Assembly (NCBI GenBank): GCA_963662965.1
Contig: OY759970.1
Span: forward strand, 2,914,001-2,978,000
Length of the DNA: 64,000 nucleotides
Reading direction: 5' to 3'
Origin: DTWD01 sp963662965
GTDB taxonomy: Bacteria; Acidobacteriota; Vicinamibacteria; Vicinamibacterales; UBA8438
Shown: positions 1 to 7,838 of the stretch, in pieces
Position numbering within the stretch: the first letter of the stretch is position 1
Layout of the letters: each line of letters begins with the position of its first letter
Position numbers and translations under genes: made by a program
Notes under the pieces: model-generated
Told to the model about the DNA's origin: nothing
The model's database searches: none
Seen by the model: only the letters and a program-made list of their open reading frames with translations

Positions 1-862
1 CACCACGAAGAACAGGGCGGATGCCGTGCCGATCGCCCCCGCCATGTTGAAGCCGAACGTCTCCGCGCGCTCAGGGTCGGCCGTCGTGACCATGAGGATC
101 GCGAACAGGAGGCCGGCAACAATCAGCAACGGCACCAGCGTGATCACGAACGCGTCGCCGAAGCTCCACTCGACGACGACCGTGAAATGGAACTCGAGGA
201 AGTCCTCCTGCCCGAAGTAGTTTGAGATCCGGAAGTCGGTGTCGTAGTTGCCGACCTTGTACTCGAACAACGTCTCGTTGATCTCCCATTCACCCGGCAC
301 GATCGCGAAATCGACCCCGAAGGTCTCGCCCTCCCGGGTCGATTCATACGCGTCCAGATCCGGGGTGAGGACCACGTTCCGATCGAAGTCGGCGTGCCAC
401 ATCCGCAGCCAAACCTCGCGCCGATCGACCGGATAGCGCGAGTCGTCGAACGGCTGCCGCAGCGTCACGTCGCAGTGCCAGCCGATCACCTCTCCGTTCC
501 CGTCGGGCCGCCGGTAGGCCTCCTCGATGACGGTGCTGCCGGAGAGCACCTGCTCGGGTAGGGCGAAGCCGCGCAAGATGTACTCCGGCACCGCGTCGTC
601 GTACTTCTGCCAGATGTACCCCATGACGTTGACGTCGGTGGCGGTGACGAAGTGGAGGGACTGAAAAGACCCCGGTCGGGATGAGGACCCAGTCGGGCCC
701 GCTCGGATGCCGCGCGAGGTGGTCGACGACGACACTCTGGCTGGTCAACTGCCCGGGGTGTGGCACGTACTCTCGAATCTCGCCATACCAGAGGACGGTG
801 ATCACGCCGACCAACACCGCCGAGAGCAACGCCGACAAACGCCACCACGACTTGTCGCTCAT
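1..862 (-). pseudogene. Membrane protein, frameshifted and cut by the window edge
   Basis: Reading leftward from an ATG at 862, the product starts with a short cytoplasmic tail and a membrane segment (about residues 8-25), then an extracytoplasmic domain. At about 664-667 a run of four T on the coding strand breaks the frame. Dropping one T restores an open frame that continues without a stop to base 1. The restored part has a soluble region of about 180 residues rich in acidic and aromatic positions, then at least two hydrophobic segments near the window edge. The layout (N-terminal anchor, periplasmic domain, C-terminal membrane bundle) is visible but I do not recognise the family. The single-base homopolymer change could be a real mutation or a sequence error. 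The C-terminus lies outside the window. Confidence 0.6.
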
Positions 863-917
863 GAGGTGTCGCGGTCTAAGGCGCGCGATCTCCAGCCTCT
901 CCGCATCGCGTCGACGA

Positions 918-1403
918 TTATGGCATCGCGTCGAACCGGATATTGAACCAGGTGATGCCGTTGGTTTCGCGAAAGCCGTGCGTTACTCCGGCGGGTATGA
1001 GCGCCAGATCGCCGGCGCTGATGCGTTGCTCCGTGCCGCCATCGATGCCCGCCCCACGCTGACCATCGATCGGCCGCCCGTTTTCATCGACGATTCGACC
1101 TCCGATGACAAGGGTGCCCGAGCCCTCACGGACGACATACACGTCGGTCGTACGCGGATGCATCAAGGCGGTTTCGCCGCTACGGATGCGCCGGATGTTG
1201 GTGTTGTAGCTGCCCCCTTCAAGCAAACGCACGGTCGTGCGCTGCTCGGCGTCCATGTCGGTCACGATTAATTCGAGCGCAGCGAGAGAGACGCTCGCGG
1301 CGCGGTCGGTTGGCGCCTGCTGTCGCACCAGGACTTGCGACCCGATGGCGGTTCCGCTCGCAAAGGCAACGAGTACGGCGGCGACGGAAATGCGGCTATG
1401 CAT
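918..1403 (-). CDS. Secreted cupin-domain protein
   Basis: 161 residues. The ATG at 1403 has an AAGGGAGC ribosome site just upstream and opens a hydrophobic signal-anchor segment (residues about 5-22). The rest is a single beta-barrel cupin: residues about 70-100 carry a TALMHPRTTDVYVV-type first motif and residues about 130-155 a GDLALIPAGVTHGF second motif, with the histidines expected to bind a metal. Cupins of this size are often small dioxygenase-like or sugar-binding proteins; the substrate cannot be told from sequence. It faces the glycine-rich gene at 1515 across a short divergent promoter region. Confidence is high for the fold and low for any reaction. Confidence 0.85.
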   Translation of the reverse strand: MHSRISVAAVLVAFASGTAIGSQVLVRQQAPTDRAASVSLAALELIVTDMDAEQRTTVRLLEGGSYNTNIRRIRSGETALMHPRTTDVYVVREGSGTLVIGGRIVDENGRPIDGQRGAGIDGGTEQRISAGDLALIPAGVTHGFRETNGITWFNIRFDAMP

Positions 1404-2127
1404 GCGGCTGCTCCCTTCCGGTGGACGGCGTCGATCATACGTCGCCCGCCGCGGAATATTCGGCGCCCGTCGGCGGTCTAATATGTATTGACGGCGCCTG
1501 AGAGAGAGGTCGACATGACGTTGCCGCAGTTCACGTATCGTGTCGCCGTTGCATTCGCCATCATCCTCGCCGTTGGACTGCCGGCCAGTGCGGGGCAGGG
1601 GGACGAAGACGGGCTGGCGTTCCGAGGCATGTGGGTACTCAACGCCGAGTTGAGCGACGATCCGCGGCCGCCGCCGGATAACGTCGGAGGTGAGGGGGAG
1701 CGCGGTCGGGGCGGCCGCGGGGGTGGATTCGGTGGGGGGTTCGGCGGACCGGGCGGCGGGTTCGGTGGTCGTGGCGGTGGATTCGGCGGTGGCGGGCGAG
1801 GCCCCGGCGGTGGTCGGGGCGGCGATGGCGACCGACCGGATCTCGAGGAAATGGCCGAGCGGAGAGCCGCCATGCAGGAAGCGGTGCGCGATCTGATGAC
1901 CGCCGCCAGACGAATGACGATCGTCGGCACGCGGGACGAAGTCATTTTGACCTACGACGACGGGCGCGTGGTCCGGCTCGTTCCGGACGGCCGGGAACAC
2001 GCCGGTCTTGCTGGCACTAGCATGCAGGTGACCCGCACGACACGGTGGGACGACGTGACGTTGGTCACCGACATCGAGCTCGAGGGCCAGGTCAGGTTCG
2101 AGGTCGAGCAGACCTACGACCTCCGAG

Positions 2128-2142
2128 ACGGCGAGTACGGGC
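2128..2142. repeat. Left copy of 15-bp direct repeat (target duplication)
   Basis: The 15 bases here recur exactly at 3556-3570, directly flanking the IS3-like element. The interrupted gene needs only one copy, so this is a target-site duplication. Its length is unusual for the IS3 family, which normally makes 3-5 bp. Confidence 0.85.
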
Positions 2143-2187
2143 TATTGCGCCCCCGGTTTTCTTGGACACGGATTAAGGGAGAATCTG

Positions 2188-2622
2188 ATGTCCAAGGAGG
2201 TAGCGGGAATGGTTCAGTCGAGGAGGGTGCAGGGAGCTGGGTCGGCGCGGACGGAGGGAGCCCGAAGGGCGACCGGAGTCGGCGCCGACGCTGCGGCGGC
2301 TGGGGCCCGGGCCTTGGCGCCCGGGCAGCGGTGGAGTGCGAGCCGGAAGCGGGACGTGGTGCTGCGGCTGCTGTGCGGCGAGTCACTCGACGCGGTCTCG
2401 CGTGCAGTCGGGGTGGAGATCTATCGGCTGGAGGAGTGGAAGGCGCGGGCGTTGGCCGGTCTCGAACTCGGGCTGAAGGAGCAGGCCGGTGAACCGGTAG
2501 CCGCAGTGCTGGATGCCGCCAAGCGACACATTGGGGCACTGTCGATGGAGAACGAACTGCTGCGGGCGCGTGCCCGCGCGGCGGAGCGTCGCCTCCCTTT
2601 GGCGACGCGGAGGTCGCGATGA
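2188..2622 (+). CDS. IS3-like element OrfA, helix-turn-helix protein
   Basis: 144 residues. After a variable N-terminus, residues about 48-80 form a helix-turn-helix (KRDVVLRLLCGESLDAVSRA region) followed by a long helix with repeated Leu/Ala and a MENELL segment that would serve as a leucine-zipper. This is the usual OrfA plan, a DNA-binding partner of the transposase. The start ATG lies 45 bp inside the left end of the element. Its TGA overlaps the start of OrfB in an ATGA, pointing to translational coupling rather than the programmed frameshift used by many IS3 members. Confidence 0.8.
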   Translation: MSKEVAGMVQSRRVQGAGSARTEGARRATGVGADAAAAGARALAPGQRWSASRKRDVVLRLLCGESLDAVSRAVGVEIYRLEEWKARALAGLELGLKEQAGEPVAAVLDAAKRHIGALSMENELLRARARAAERRLPLATRRSR

Positions 2623-3521
2623 TGAGCGCAACGACCTCCGCGACCACGGGGCGGCGCTATGGTCTCGAACGGGTGTGTCGGACGTGGGAGAGGTCGCGCG
2701 CGGCGCTCTACGCGCGGCGGGCGCGTGCGCAGTGCCGAAAGCGGGGTGCAGGCCCGGCGCGCCGCGGGCCGACGCCCGCGCTGTCGGATGCGCAGCTTTT
2801 GGCGGCCATTCGCAGCGACCTGACCCGGTCACCGTTCCAGGGCGAGGGCCATCGCAAGGTCCACGCGCGGCTGCGGATTCTCGACGGGATCCGCGTGTCC
2901 CGGACGCGGGTGTTGCGTGTGATGCGCGCGCAGGGGCTGCTCTCACCCCACCGCGGGCGGCAGGGTGACCCGAAAGCGCACGACGGGACGATTGTCACTT
3001 CGGCGCCTCAGGTGATGTGGGGCACCGACGGCGTACGGGTGTTCACCGTGGAGGACGGCTGGGTCTGGACCTTCGCGGCGGTGGACCACTGGAACGCCGA
3101 GTGCGTGGGCTGGCATGTGTGCAAGGTGGGGAGCCGTTTTGCCGCCCTCGAGCCGATCGCGCAAGGGCTCGGGCGACGCGACGGCTCGGTCGAGGCGGAC
3201 GTGGCCCGCGGCTTGGCGCTACGGATGGACCACGGCAGCCAGTATCTGTCAGACCACTTCCTCAACCAGGTCCGCTACTGGGGCATCCACCCCAGCTTCG
3301 GCTTCCTCGAAGAGCCGGAAACCAACGGGGTCGTCGAGCGCTGGAATCGCACGCTCAAGGAGCAAGCGATCTACGGCCGGGTCTTTCACACCCTCGCCGA
3401 CGTGCGCGCCGCCGTCGCTGCGTTCGTCGAACGCGACAACCAGTGCTGGCGCCTCGAAAAGCTGGCGTATCGCACGCCACTCGAAGCGCGCGAGCAATAC
3501 GAGCTACGCCATGCCGCGTAG
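2619..3521 (+). CDS. IS3-like element OrfB, DDE transposase
   Basis: 300 residues. An N-terminal helix-turn-helix region of the IS3 OrfB type (GEGHRKVHARL, residues about 75-85) is followed by an integrase (rve) core. The three catalytic acids are visible: Asp in WGTDGVRVF (about residue 135), Asp in RMDHGSQYLSD (about 207) and Glu in NGVVERWNRTLKEQ (about 240), with the K/R seven residues on. It cuts and joins DNA at the element ends. Start overlaps the OrfA stop by four bases. No sign of damage. Confidence 0.9.
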   Translation: MMSATTSATTGRRYGLERVCRTWERSRAALYARRARAQCRKRGAGPARRGPTPALSDAQLLAAIRSDLTRSPFQGEGHRKVHARLRILDGIRVSRTRVLRVMRAQGLLSPHRGRQGDPKAHDGTIVTSAPQVMWGTDGVRVFTVEDGWVWTFAAVDHWNAECVGWHVCKVGSRFAALEPIAQGLGRRDGSVEADVARGLALRMDHGSQYLSDHFLNQVRYWGIHPSFGFLEEPETNGVVERWNRTLKEQAIYGRVFHTLADVRAAVAAFVERDNQCWRLEKLAYRTPLEAREQYELRHAA

Positions 3522-3555
3522 CGCAAACGTGTGTCCAAGAAACCGGGTGCGGTAC

Positions 3556-3570
3556 ACGGCGAGTACGGGC
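3556..3570. repeat. Right copy of 15-bp direct repeat (target duplication)
   Basis: Identical to 2128-2142. The glycine-rich gene resumes in frame immediately after this copy. Confidence 0.85.
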
Positions 3571-3709
3571 GGCAGCTGTTGGTCACGTCGCGGTTCGAGG
3601 GCGGACGGTCCGGGGGAAAGGCGCGCGAGTTCCGGCGCGTATATGATTTCGATCCCGGACGGTAGACGAGCTCCACCGCCGTCTCCGTAGCGGCTGAAGG
3701 AGCATATCG

Positions 3710-4873
3710 ATGCACACTCGTGTTGGCGCAACGGTGCTCGCGCTTGGCTTGCTCGCTGCCCCGATGGCCGCGCAGACGGCCGTCCCGCTCGACGAGATCT
3801 CGCTGCCCCCCGGCTTCCAGATCGAGATCTACGCCGACAGCCTGATCAACCCCCGCTCGATGGTCCGCTCGCCGCGCGGCACGCTTTTCGTCGGCACGCG
3901 CGCCGGCGCGCGCACGCTCGCCCGTGGGGCCCGGCCAAACCAGGGACGGGTCTACGCCGTGCGGGATACCGATGGCGATCAGCGCGCCGACGAGACGGTC
4001 ATGATCGCCGTCGGGCTCAACGCGCCGAACGGCGTCGCGTTTCATGACGGCGACCTCTACGTCGCCGAGATCAACCGGGTGCTGCGCTTCGACGATATCG
4101 AATCGCGTCTCGACGATCCGCCCGCCCCGACTGTGGTCAGCGACGCGTTTCCGAGCGATTGGATGCACGGGTGGAAGTTCATTGCCTTCGGTCCCGACGG
4201 CAAGCTCTACGTGCCGGTTGGCGCGCCGTGCAACGTCTGTGACGACAGCGAGACGACGCCGATCTACTCTTCCATCGCCCGCCTGAATCCCGATGGGAGC
4301 GACCTCGAGGTCTTTGCGCGCGGTATTCGTAACTCGGTGGGGTTCGACTGGCACCCCACGACTGGCGCGCTCTGGTTTACGAACAACGGCCGCGACATGC
4401 TCGGCGATGAGACGCCGCCTGACACGCTGCACCATGCCCCGCGTGCCGGTATGCACTTCGGGTTTCCGTTCTGCCACGGCGGCGACCTCGCCGACCCGGA
4501 GTTCGGCGACCGACGATCGTGCAGCGACTTCGATCCGCCGGCGCACAAGCTCGGCCCGCACGTCGCCTCGCTCGGAATGCGTTTCTACACCGGCGACATG
4601 TTCCCGTCGTCGTACCGCCACCGCATCTTCATCGCCGAGCACGGGTCATGGAATCGGAGTCAAGACGCCGGCCATACCGGCTTCCGGATTACCACCATCG
4701 AGCTCGATGACGACCACCGGGTCATCGACTACGGCGTGTTCGCCTCAGGGTGGCTGCGATCCGATAACGAAGCGTGGGGGCGTCCGGTCGACGTGCTGGT
4801 GATGCCGGACGGGGCGCTCCTCGTCAGCGACGACCAGTCTGGCGTCATCTACCGGATCTCGTACGACGGTTGA
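3710..4873 (+). CDS. Secreted PQQ-type sugar (sorbosone) dehydrogenase-like protein
   Basis: 387 residues with a signal peptide ending near MAAQTA. The mature part is a beta-propeller of the glucose/sorbosone dehydrogenase family: it opens with LPPGFQIEIYAD, has LNAPNGVAFHDGDLYVAE (about residue 105), a GRDMLGDETPPD segment (about 225) and the GIRNSVGFDWHP motif (about 207) typical of this family. Two Cys in APCNVC and two in FCHG/SCSDF may form disulfides. The expected role is periplasmic oxidation of a sugar or aldose with PQQ as cofactor; substrate unknown. It is convergent with the redoxin gene, only 17 bp away. Confidence 0.85.
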   Translation: MHTRVGATVLALGLLAAPMAAQTAVPLDEISLPPGFQIEIYADSLINPRSMVRSPRGTLFVGTRAGARTLARGARPNQGRVYAVRDTDGDQRADETVMIAVGLNAPNGVAFHDGDLYVAEINRVLRFDDIESRLDDPPAPTVVSDAFPSDWMHGWKFIAFGPDGKLYVPVGAPCNVCDDSETTPIYSSIARLNPDGSDLEVFARGIRNSVGFDWHPTTGALWFTNNGRDMLGDETPPDTLHHAPRAGMHFGFPFCHGGDLADPEFGDRRSCSDFDPPAHKLGPHVASLGMRFYTGDMFPSSYRHRIFIAEHGSWNRSQDAGHTGFRITTIELDDDHRVIDYGVFASGWLRSDNEAWGRPVDVLVMPDGALLVSDDQSGVIYRISYDG

Positions 4874-4890
4874 GGTGGTCCGAGCGCCTC

Positions 4891-6036
4891 TCAGCGCGTC
4901 TCGCGCGCGCGCTGGCGGTCGAGCGGCGCGACGGTCAGCGTCCACATGAGCGGAACCGACGCCGGGTTGAAGCAGACCTCGTCGTCACACGCCTGGTAGT
5001 CGAGTCGACCGGTCAGGGTCAAGACGTCGAGCTCGGCCAACTGCTCGGCCGCCTCCGGTGACGCGCCGACGACCACTTCTTGGACCAGCCGGAACGGCTG
5101 CATGTAGACCGGCGCGCGCTCGTCGAGCGGCTCGAAGTAGTAGACCTCTGACGGCGGATAGCTGACCGGCAGCACACGCAGGAAATCAGGCGCGTCGAGC
5201 TGCAGTCCGATGACGCGGTACCCCAGGTCGTCTGCCCCCGGCGCGTAGACGTGCATGTTCGGTTTCGGCGTGACGTCGAGCGCTAGGTGGAACCGGTTGC
5301 CGACCGTGACCACGGGATTGCTCTGCGACGCCGCGATCTCGAGATGGGCGGTCTCGCCTGAGCTTCCAGATATCCCAGACAGCGGCGTGCCGAGCTTGAG
5401 CATGATGTTCGCCGCCGTGTTGCGCTCGCGATAGAACTCCTCGAAGAAGCGAGACGTGACCCGCCCCGCAGGGTCGACGATGAACGTGCCTGGAAACGGC
5501 GTCCCGACGATCATTGGATTCGCCCCGAAGACCGAGACGTACTTGGCGACGTCAGCCTTGACCGCAGCGTCGTCCTTGTTCTCGCCGATGCCTTCTTCCG
5601 CGATGTGGTTGTAGATGCCGAACGCGCGGATCACCGATGAGTCGTCGTCGGACAGCAGTAGTACATCCACAATACCGCGCCGCTCCGCAAACGTCGCCAG
5701 AATCTGCTCGGAGTCGTAGCTGATCGCGGCGACGCCGAGCCCCTGTGCCTGCAGCTCCTCGAACCGATCTTGCAGCTCCACGAGCTGCGCTTTGCAGTAG
5801 GGTCACCAGTCGGCGGAGCGGTGGAAGACGATCATCGCCCCCTGCTCGCCGACGATCGACTCGAGCGTCTGGACCCGGCCGTGCTGGTCGGGGAGGGCGA
5901 AAGCAGGAATCTGCTCGCCGACCTGCGGGCCGAGCGAGGCGACGTCGATCGTTTCGCGTTCCTGTGCTGACATCGGCGCGATCATGCTCCAGACGCCGCC
6001 GGCGACGATCATCCATGCCGAAAAGCTGCGTCTCAT
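4891..6036 (-). CDS. Secreted redoxin with in-frame UGA (candidate selenoprotein) fused to a DsbD-alpha-like domain
   Basis: The gene reads through one in-frame TGA at 5803-5805. From ATG 6036 there is a signal peptide (residues 1-25), a peroxiredoxin/thioredoxin-fold N-terminus (GEQIPAFALPDQHGRVQTLES) and FHRSADW, then UGA as codon 78, then PYCKAQLVELQ. The active site is therefore U-P-Y-C where relatives have C-x-x-C. The thioredoxin-like domain continues (GTFIVDPAGRV, about residue 180). After about residue 210 there is a DsbD N-terminal-like beta domain with the pair in YQACDDEVCFNP. A perfect hairpin sits at 5772-5788. Total 381 residues. ATG 6045 is an alternative start. If UGA is not decoded, the product is a 77-residue stub. 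Likely job: periplasmic thiol or peroxide reduction. Confidence 0.82.
5772..5788 (-). promoter_or_regulatory. Candidate bacterial SECIS hairpin of the redoxin gene
   Basis: On the coding strand a 7-bp perfect stem (GCAGCTC / GAGCTGC) closes a GUG loop. The stem starts 14 nt and the loop 21 nt after the UGA, within the spacing known for bacterial SECIS elements, which place a loop G in position to bind SelB. Confidence 0.65.
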
Positions 6037-6115
6037 GGGGGGCATACTAGCACCAGCCACTTTCGTTCGGGTGCGCGGTGTCCACAACTTGACCTTGGTC
6101 CTGCGACGTGTGAAC

Positions 6116-6138
6116 AATAAACGGACGGTCGGTCTATT
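6116..6138. promoter_or_regulatory. TetR-type operator-like palindrome
   Basis: Left arm AATAAACGGAC and right arm GTCGGTCTATT are inverted around one central base and match in 9 of 11 positions. AT-rich ends with GAC/GTC cores are typical of operators of TetR/AcrR regulators. It lies between the redoxin gene and the regulator at 6304, so it could control either or both. Confidence 0.55.
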
Positions 6139-6147
6139 AATTGGACA

Positions 6148-6190
6148 GGGCTTCGCCCCGAACCCCACGCGGTCGCTAGCGGGGACCCCG
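6148..6190. repeat. Structured GC-rich repeat, copy 1
   Basis: A GGGC-TTCG-CCC mini-hairpin is followed by CCCC...GGGGACCCC able to pair. A closely similar sequence lies at 12336-12380. The two copies bracket the export operon. Confidence 0.5.
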
Positions 6191-6303
6191 AGGCCCCGCG
6201 CTGCTCCCACGAGGCGCGCCGTGCGCGCCTTGGCCGACACGCAGCGGTTGCATACGAGAAGCACTCTTGTTCTTAAGCCGCCTCGCGGCCTCATGGAGGG
6301 TCG

Positions 6304-7059
6304 GTGCCACGCACCGTTGACGAAGCTGCGCACGCTCGAAGGAGAAACGGGTTCCTCGACGCCGCCCAACGGCTGATTGAGACCAAGGGCTACGCGCGGA
6401 TGACGATCGAGGATGTCCTCAAGGAGCTCGGGACGTCGAAGGGCGCGCTGTACCACTACTTCGATTCCAAACAAGCCATTCTCGAAGGGATCGTCGTACG
6501 CTTCACCGACGTCGCCGAAGCGCACCTCCGACGGAACGCGGCCGACACCGACGTGCCGGCGCTCGACCGGCTCCGCCAGTTTTTCGCCACGATGGGACAG
6601 TGGAAGGTGGAGCGGCGGGAAGCCTTGCTCGCGACTCTGCCGTTGTGGCTGTCGGACGACAACGCGATCGTTCGTCAGAAGCTGCGCGCCCGAGCGATTG
6701 AGCGCATCACGCCGTGGCTGACGCAGATCGTCGACCAGGGCGTCCGGGAGGGAGTCTTCACGACGCGGTATCCCGACCAGATCGGTCGGCTCTTGATCGG
6801 ACTCGGGCATGACGTGAACGAGGTCCTTTTCCCACTGCTGTTCGCCGACCGGGGCGACAGTGGCGGTTTGTTGCAGGTGGAGCGGACGCTGGCCGCGTAT
6901 ACGGACGCGCTCGAACGCCTACTGGGCGCTCCGGAGGGTTCACTGGCCGCGCTGGTCAACCGCGACCAGTTGCAGCTGTGGTTCGACGCCGCGCACGAGC
7001 AGGCTCATTATTCGGACGACGCCAACGTGAAGGGAAAGAACGATGACAGGGTGCATTGA
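6304..7059 (+). CDS. TetR/AcrR-family transcriptional regulator
   Basis: 251 residues from a GTG start with a GGAGGG ribosome site. Residues about 14-60 form the TetR helix-turn-helix, with MTIEDVLKELGTSKGALYHYFDSK matching the family signature. The C-terminal helical domain (ligand pocket, dimerisation) is about 190 residues, somewhat longer than average. It heads an operon with the LolA-like, permease, ATPase and outer-membrane genes and overlaps the next gene by 17 bp. It probably represses this operon through the palindrome at 6116-6138; this is inference. The inducer is unknown. Confidence 0.9.
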   Translation: MPRTVDEAAHARRRNGFLDAAQRLIETKGYARMTIEDVLKELGTSKGALYHYFDSKQAILEGIVVRFTDVAEAHLRRNAADTDVPALDRLRQFFATMGQWKVERREALLATLPLWLSDDNAIVRQKLRARAIERITPWLTQIVDQGVREGVFTTRYPDQIGRLLIGLGHDVNEVLFPLLFADRGDSGGLLQVERTLAAYTDALERLLGAPEGSLAALVNRDQLQLWFDAAHEQAHYSDDANVKGKNDDRVH

Positions 7060-7825
7060 CAGTGTGCGCCGGCAGGTGGCGCTCGTCGTGCTTGTGTATC
7101 TCGCGACGGTGGGACCGGTCTTGGGTCAGCCGGGCCAAACCGACCCCCGCGACATCGTGAATCGCATTCAGGATATCTACCGCGGGGACTCGAGCCACGG
7201 CGTGGCATCGATGGAGGTGGTGACCGAGCACTGGGAGCGCCGGATCACGATGGAGCTCTGGTCGCTCGGGACGGAGCATTCGCTGATACGGGTACGGGCC
7301 CCGCGGAAGGAAGCGGGCACCGCGACGCTGAAGGCCGACGATGACATTTGGAACTACCTTCCGAAGGTCGACCGCACGATCAAGATTCCGGCGTCGATGA
7401 TGGGCGGCTCGTGGATGGGGTCGCACTTCACCAACGACGACCTCGTGCAGCAGAGTCGCCTCGTCGATGACTACGACATCGAGCTGACCTTCGAAGGCGA
7501 GCGTGACGGCGTCCGCCTGTGGGAGATGGCGCTCACGCCGAAACCTGAAGCGCCTGTCGTTTGGGGCCGAATCGAGTACCACGTGCGTCAGGACGACCAC
7601 ATGCCGCTTGGCGTGTGGTACTACGATGAGGACGGCGATCTCTCGCGCTCGATGGTGTTCAGCGACTTCGAAGACCTCGGCGGTCGGGTCGTCCCCAGGA
7701 CGATGGACATGCGCCCGGCCGACTCGCTGACCGAACGGACGACGATGCGGTACGACGAGCTCGAGTTCGACATCGACCTCGACGCGTCTTTCTTCTCGCT
7801 CCGCACGCTGCAACGGCGGCGATAG
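7043..7825 (+). CDS. Outer-membrane lipoprotein-sorting (LolA-like) protein
   Basis: 260 residues, start ATG preceded by AAGGGAAAG. A signal peptide (to about VLGQPGQ) is followed by a LolA/LolB-like beta half-barrel: IVNRIQDIYRG, LWSLGTEHSLIRVRAPRKEAGTA and DDIWNYLPKVDRTIKIPASMMGGSWMGSHFTNDDL are the conserved segments of the family often annotated as outer membrane lipoprotein-sorting protein. It would carry a lipid or lipoprotein through the periplasm. Position between a regulator and an FtsX/MacB transporter fits a carrier receiving cargo from the inner-membrane pump. Confidence 0.85.
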   Translation: MTGCIDSVRRQVALVVLVYLATVGPVLGQPGQTDPRDIVNRIQDIYRGDSSHGVASMEVVTEHWERRITMELWSLGTEHSLIRVRAPRKEAGTATLKADDDIWNYLPKVDRTIKIPASMMGGSWMGSHFTNDDLVQQSRLVDDYDIELTFEGERDGVRLWEMALTPKPEAPVVWGRIEYHVRQDDHMPLGVWYYDEDGDLSRSMVFSDFEDLGGRVVPRTMDMRPADSLTERTTMRYDELEFDIDLDASFFSLRTLQRRR

Positions 7826-7838
7826 CGAAGGAGTCCAT

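Larger units (their letters stand above)
2143..3555 (+). mobile_element. IS3-family-like insertion sequence, about 1.4 kb
   Basis: Bounded by imperfect terminal inverted repeats: the left end (about 2146-2169) and the reverse complement of the right end (about 3531-3553) both contain CCCGGTTT(T)CTTGGACAC. It carries two overlapping genes, OrfA (2188-2622) and OrfB (2619-3521), in the IS3-type order. Both frames are open and the DDE residues are present, so the element may be active. It sits inside the glycine-rich protein gene with a 15-bp direct repeat at its borders. Family assignment rests on the OrfB integrase core; the long duplication leaves the exact subgroup open. Confidence 0.85.
1515..3665 (+). 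pseudogene. Secreted glycine-rich protein gene split by an IS3-like element
   Basis: The ATG at 1515 starts a signal peptide (cleavage near ASAGQ), followed by a mature N-terminus, a low-complexity Gly/Arg/Phe stretch (about residues 60-105) and a C-terminal domain with an acidic helix and beta strands. The frame is interrupted after base 2142 by an insertion sequence and resumes at 3571. Removing 2143-3555 plus one copy of the 15-bp flanking repeat restores a continuous frame ending at a TAG at 3663. The repaired protein would be about 240 residues. I do not recognise a named family; similar Gly-rich secreted proteins occur in Acidobacteria. As it stands the protein would lose its last 30 residues and gain IS-encoded residues, so it is probably inactive. 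Confidence 0.8.

Noticed and set aside
3386..4642. Long open frame opposite the sorbosone-dehydrogenase-like gene
   Set aside because: High GC content produces long antisense frames; this one is Arg-rich, lacks motifs and mirrors a well-supported gene.
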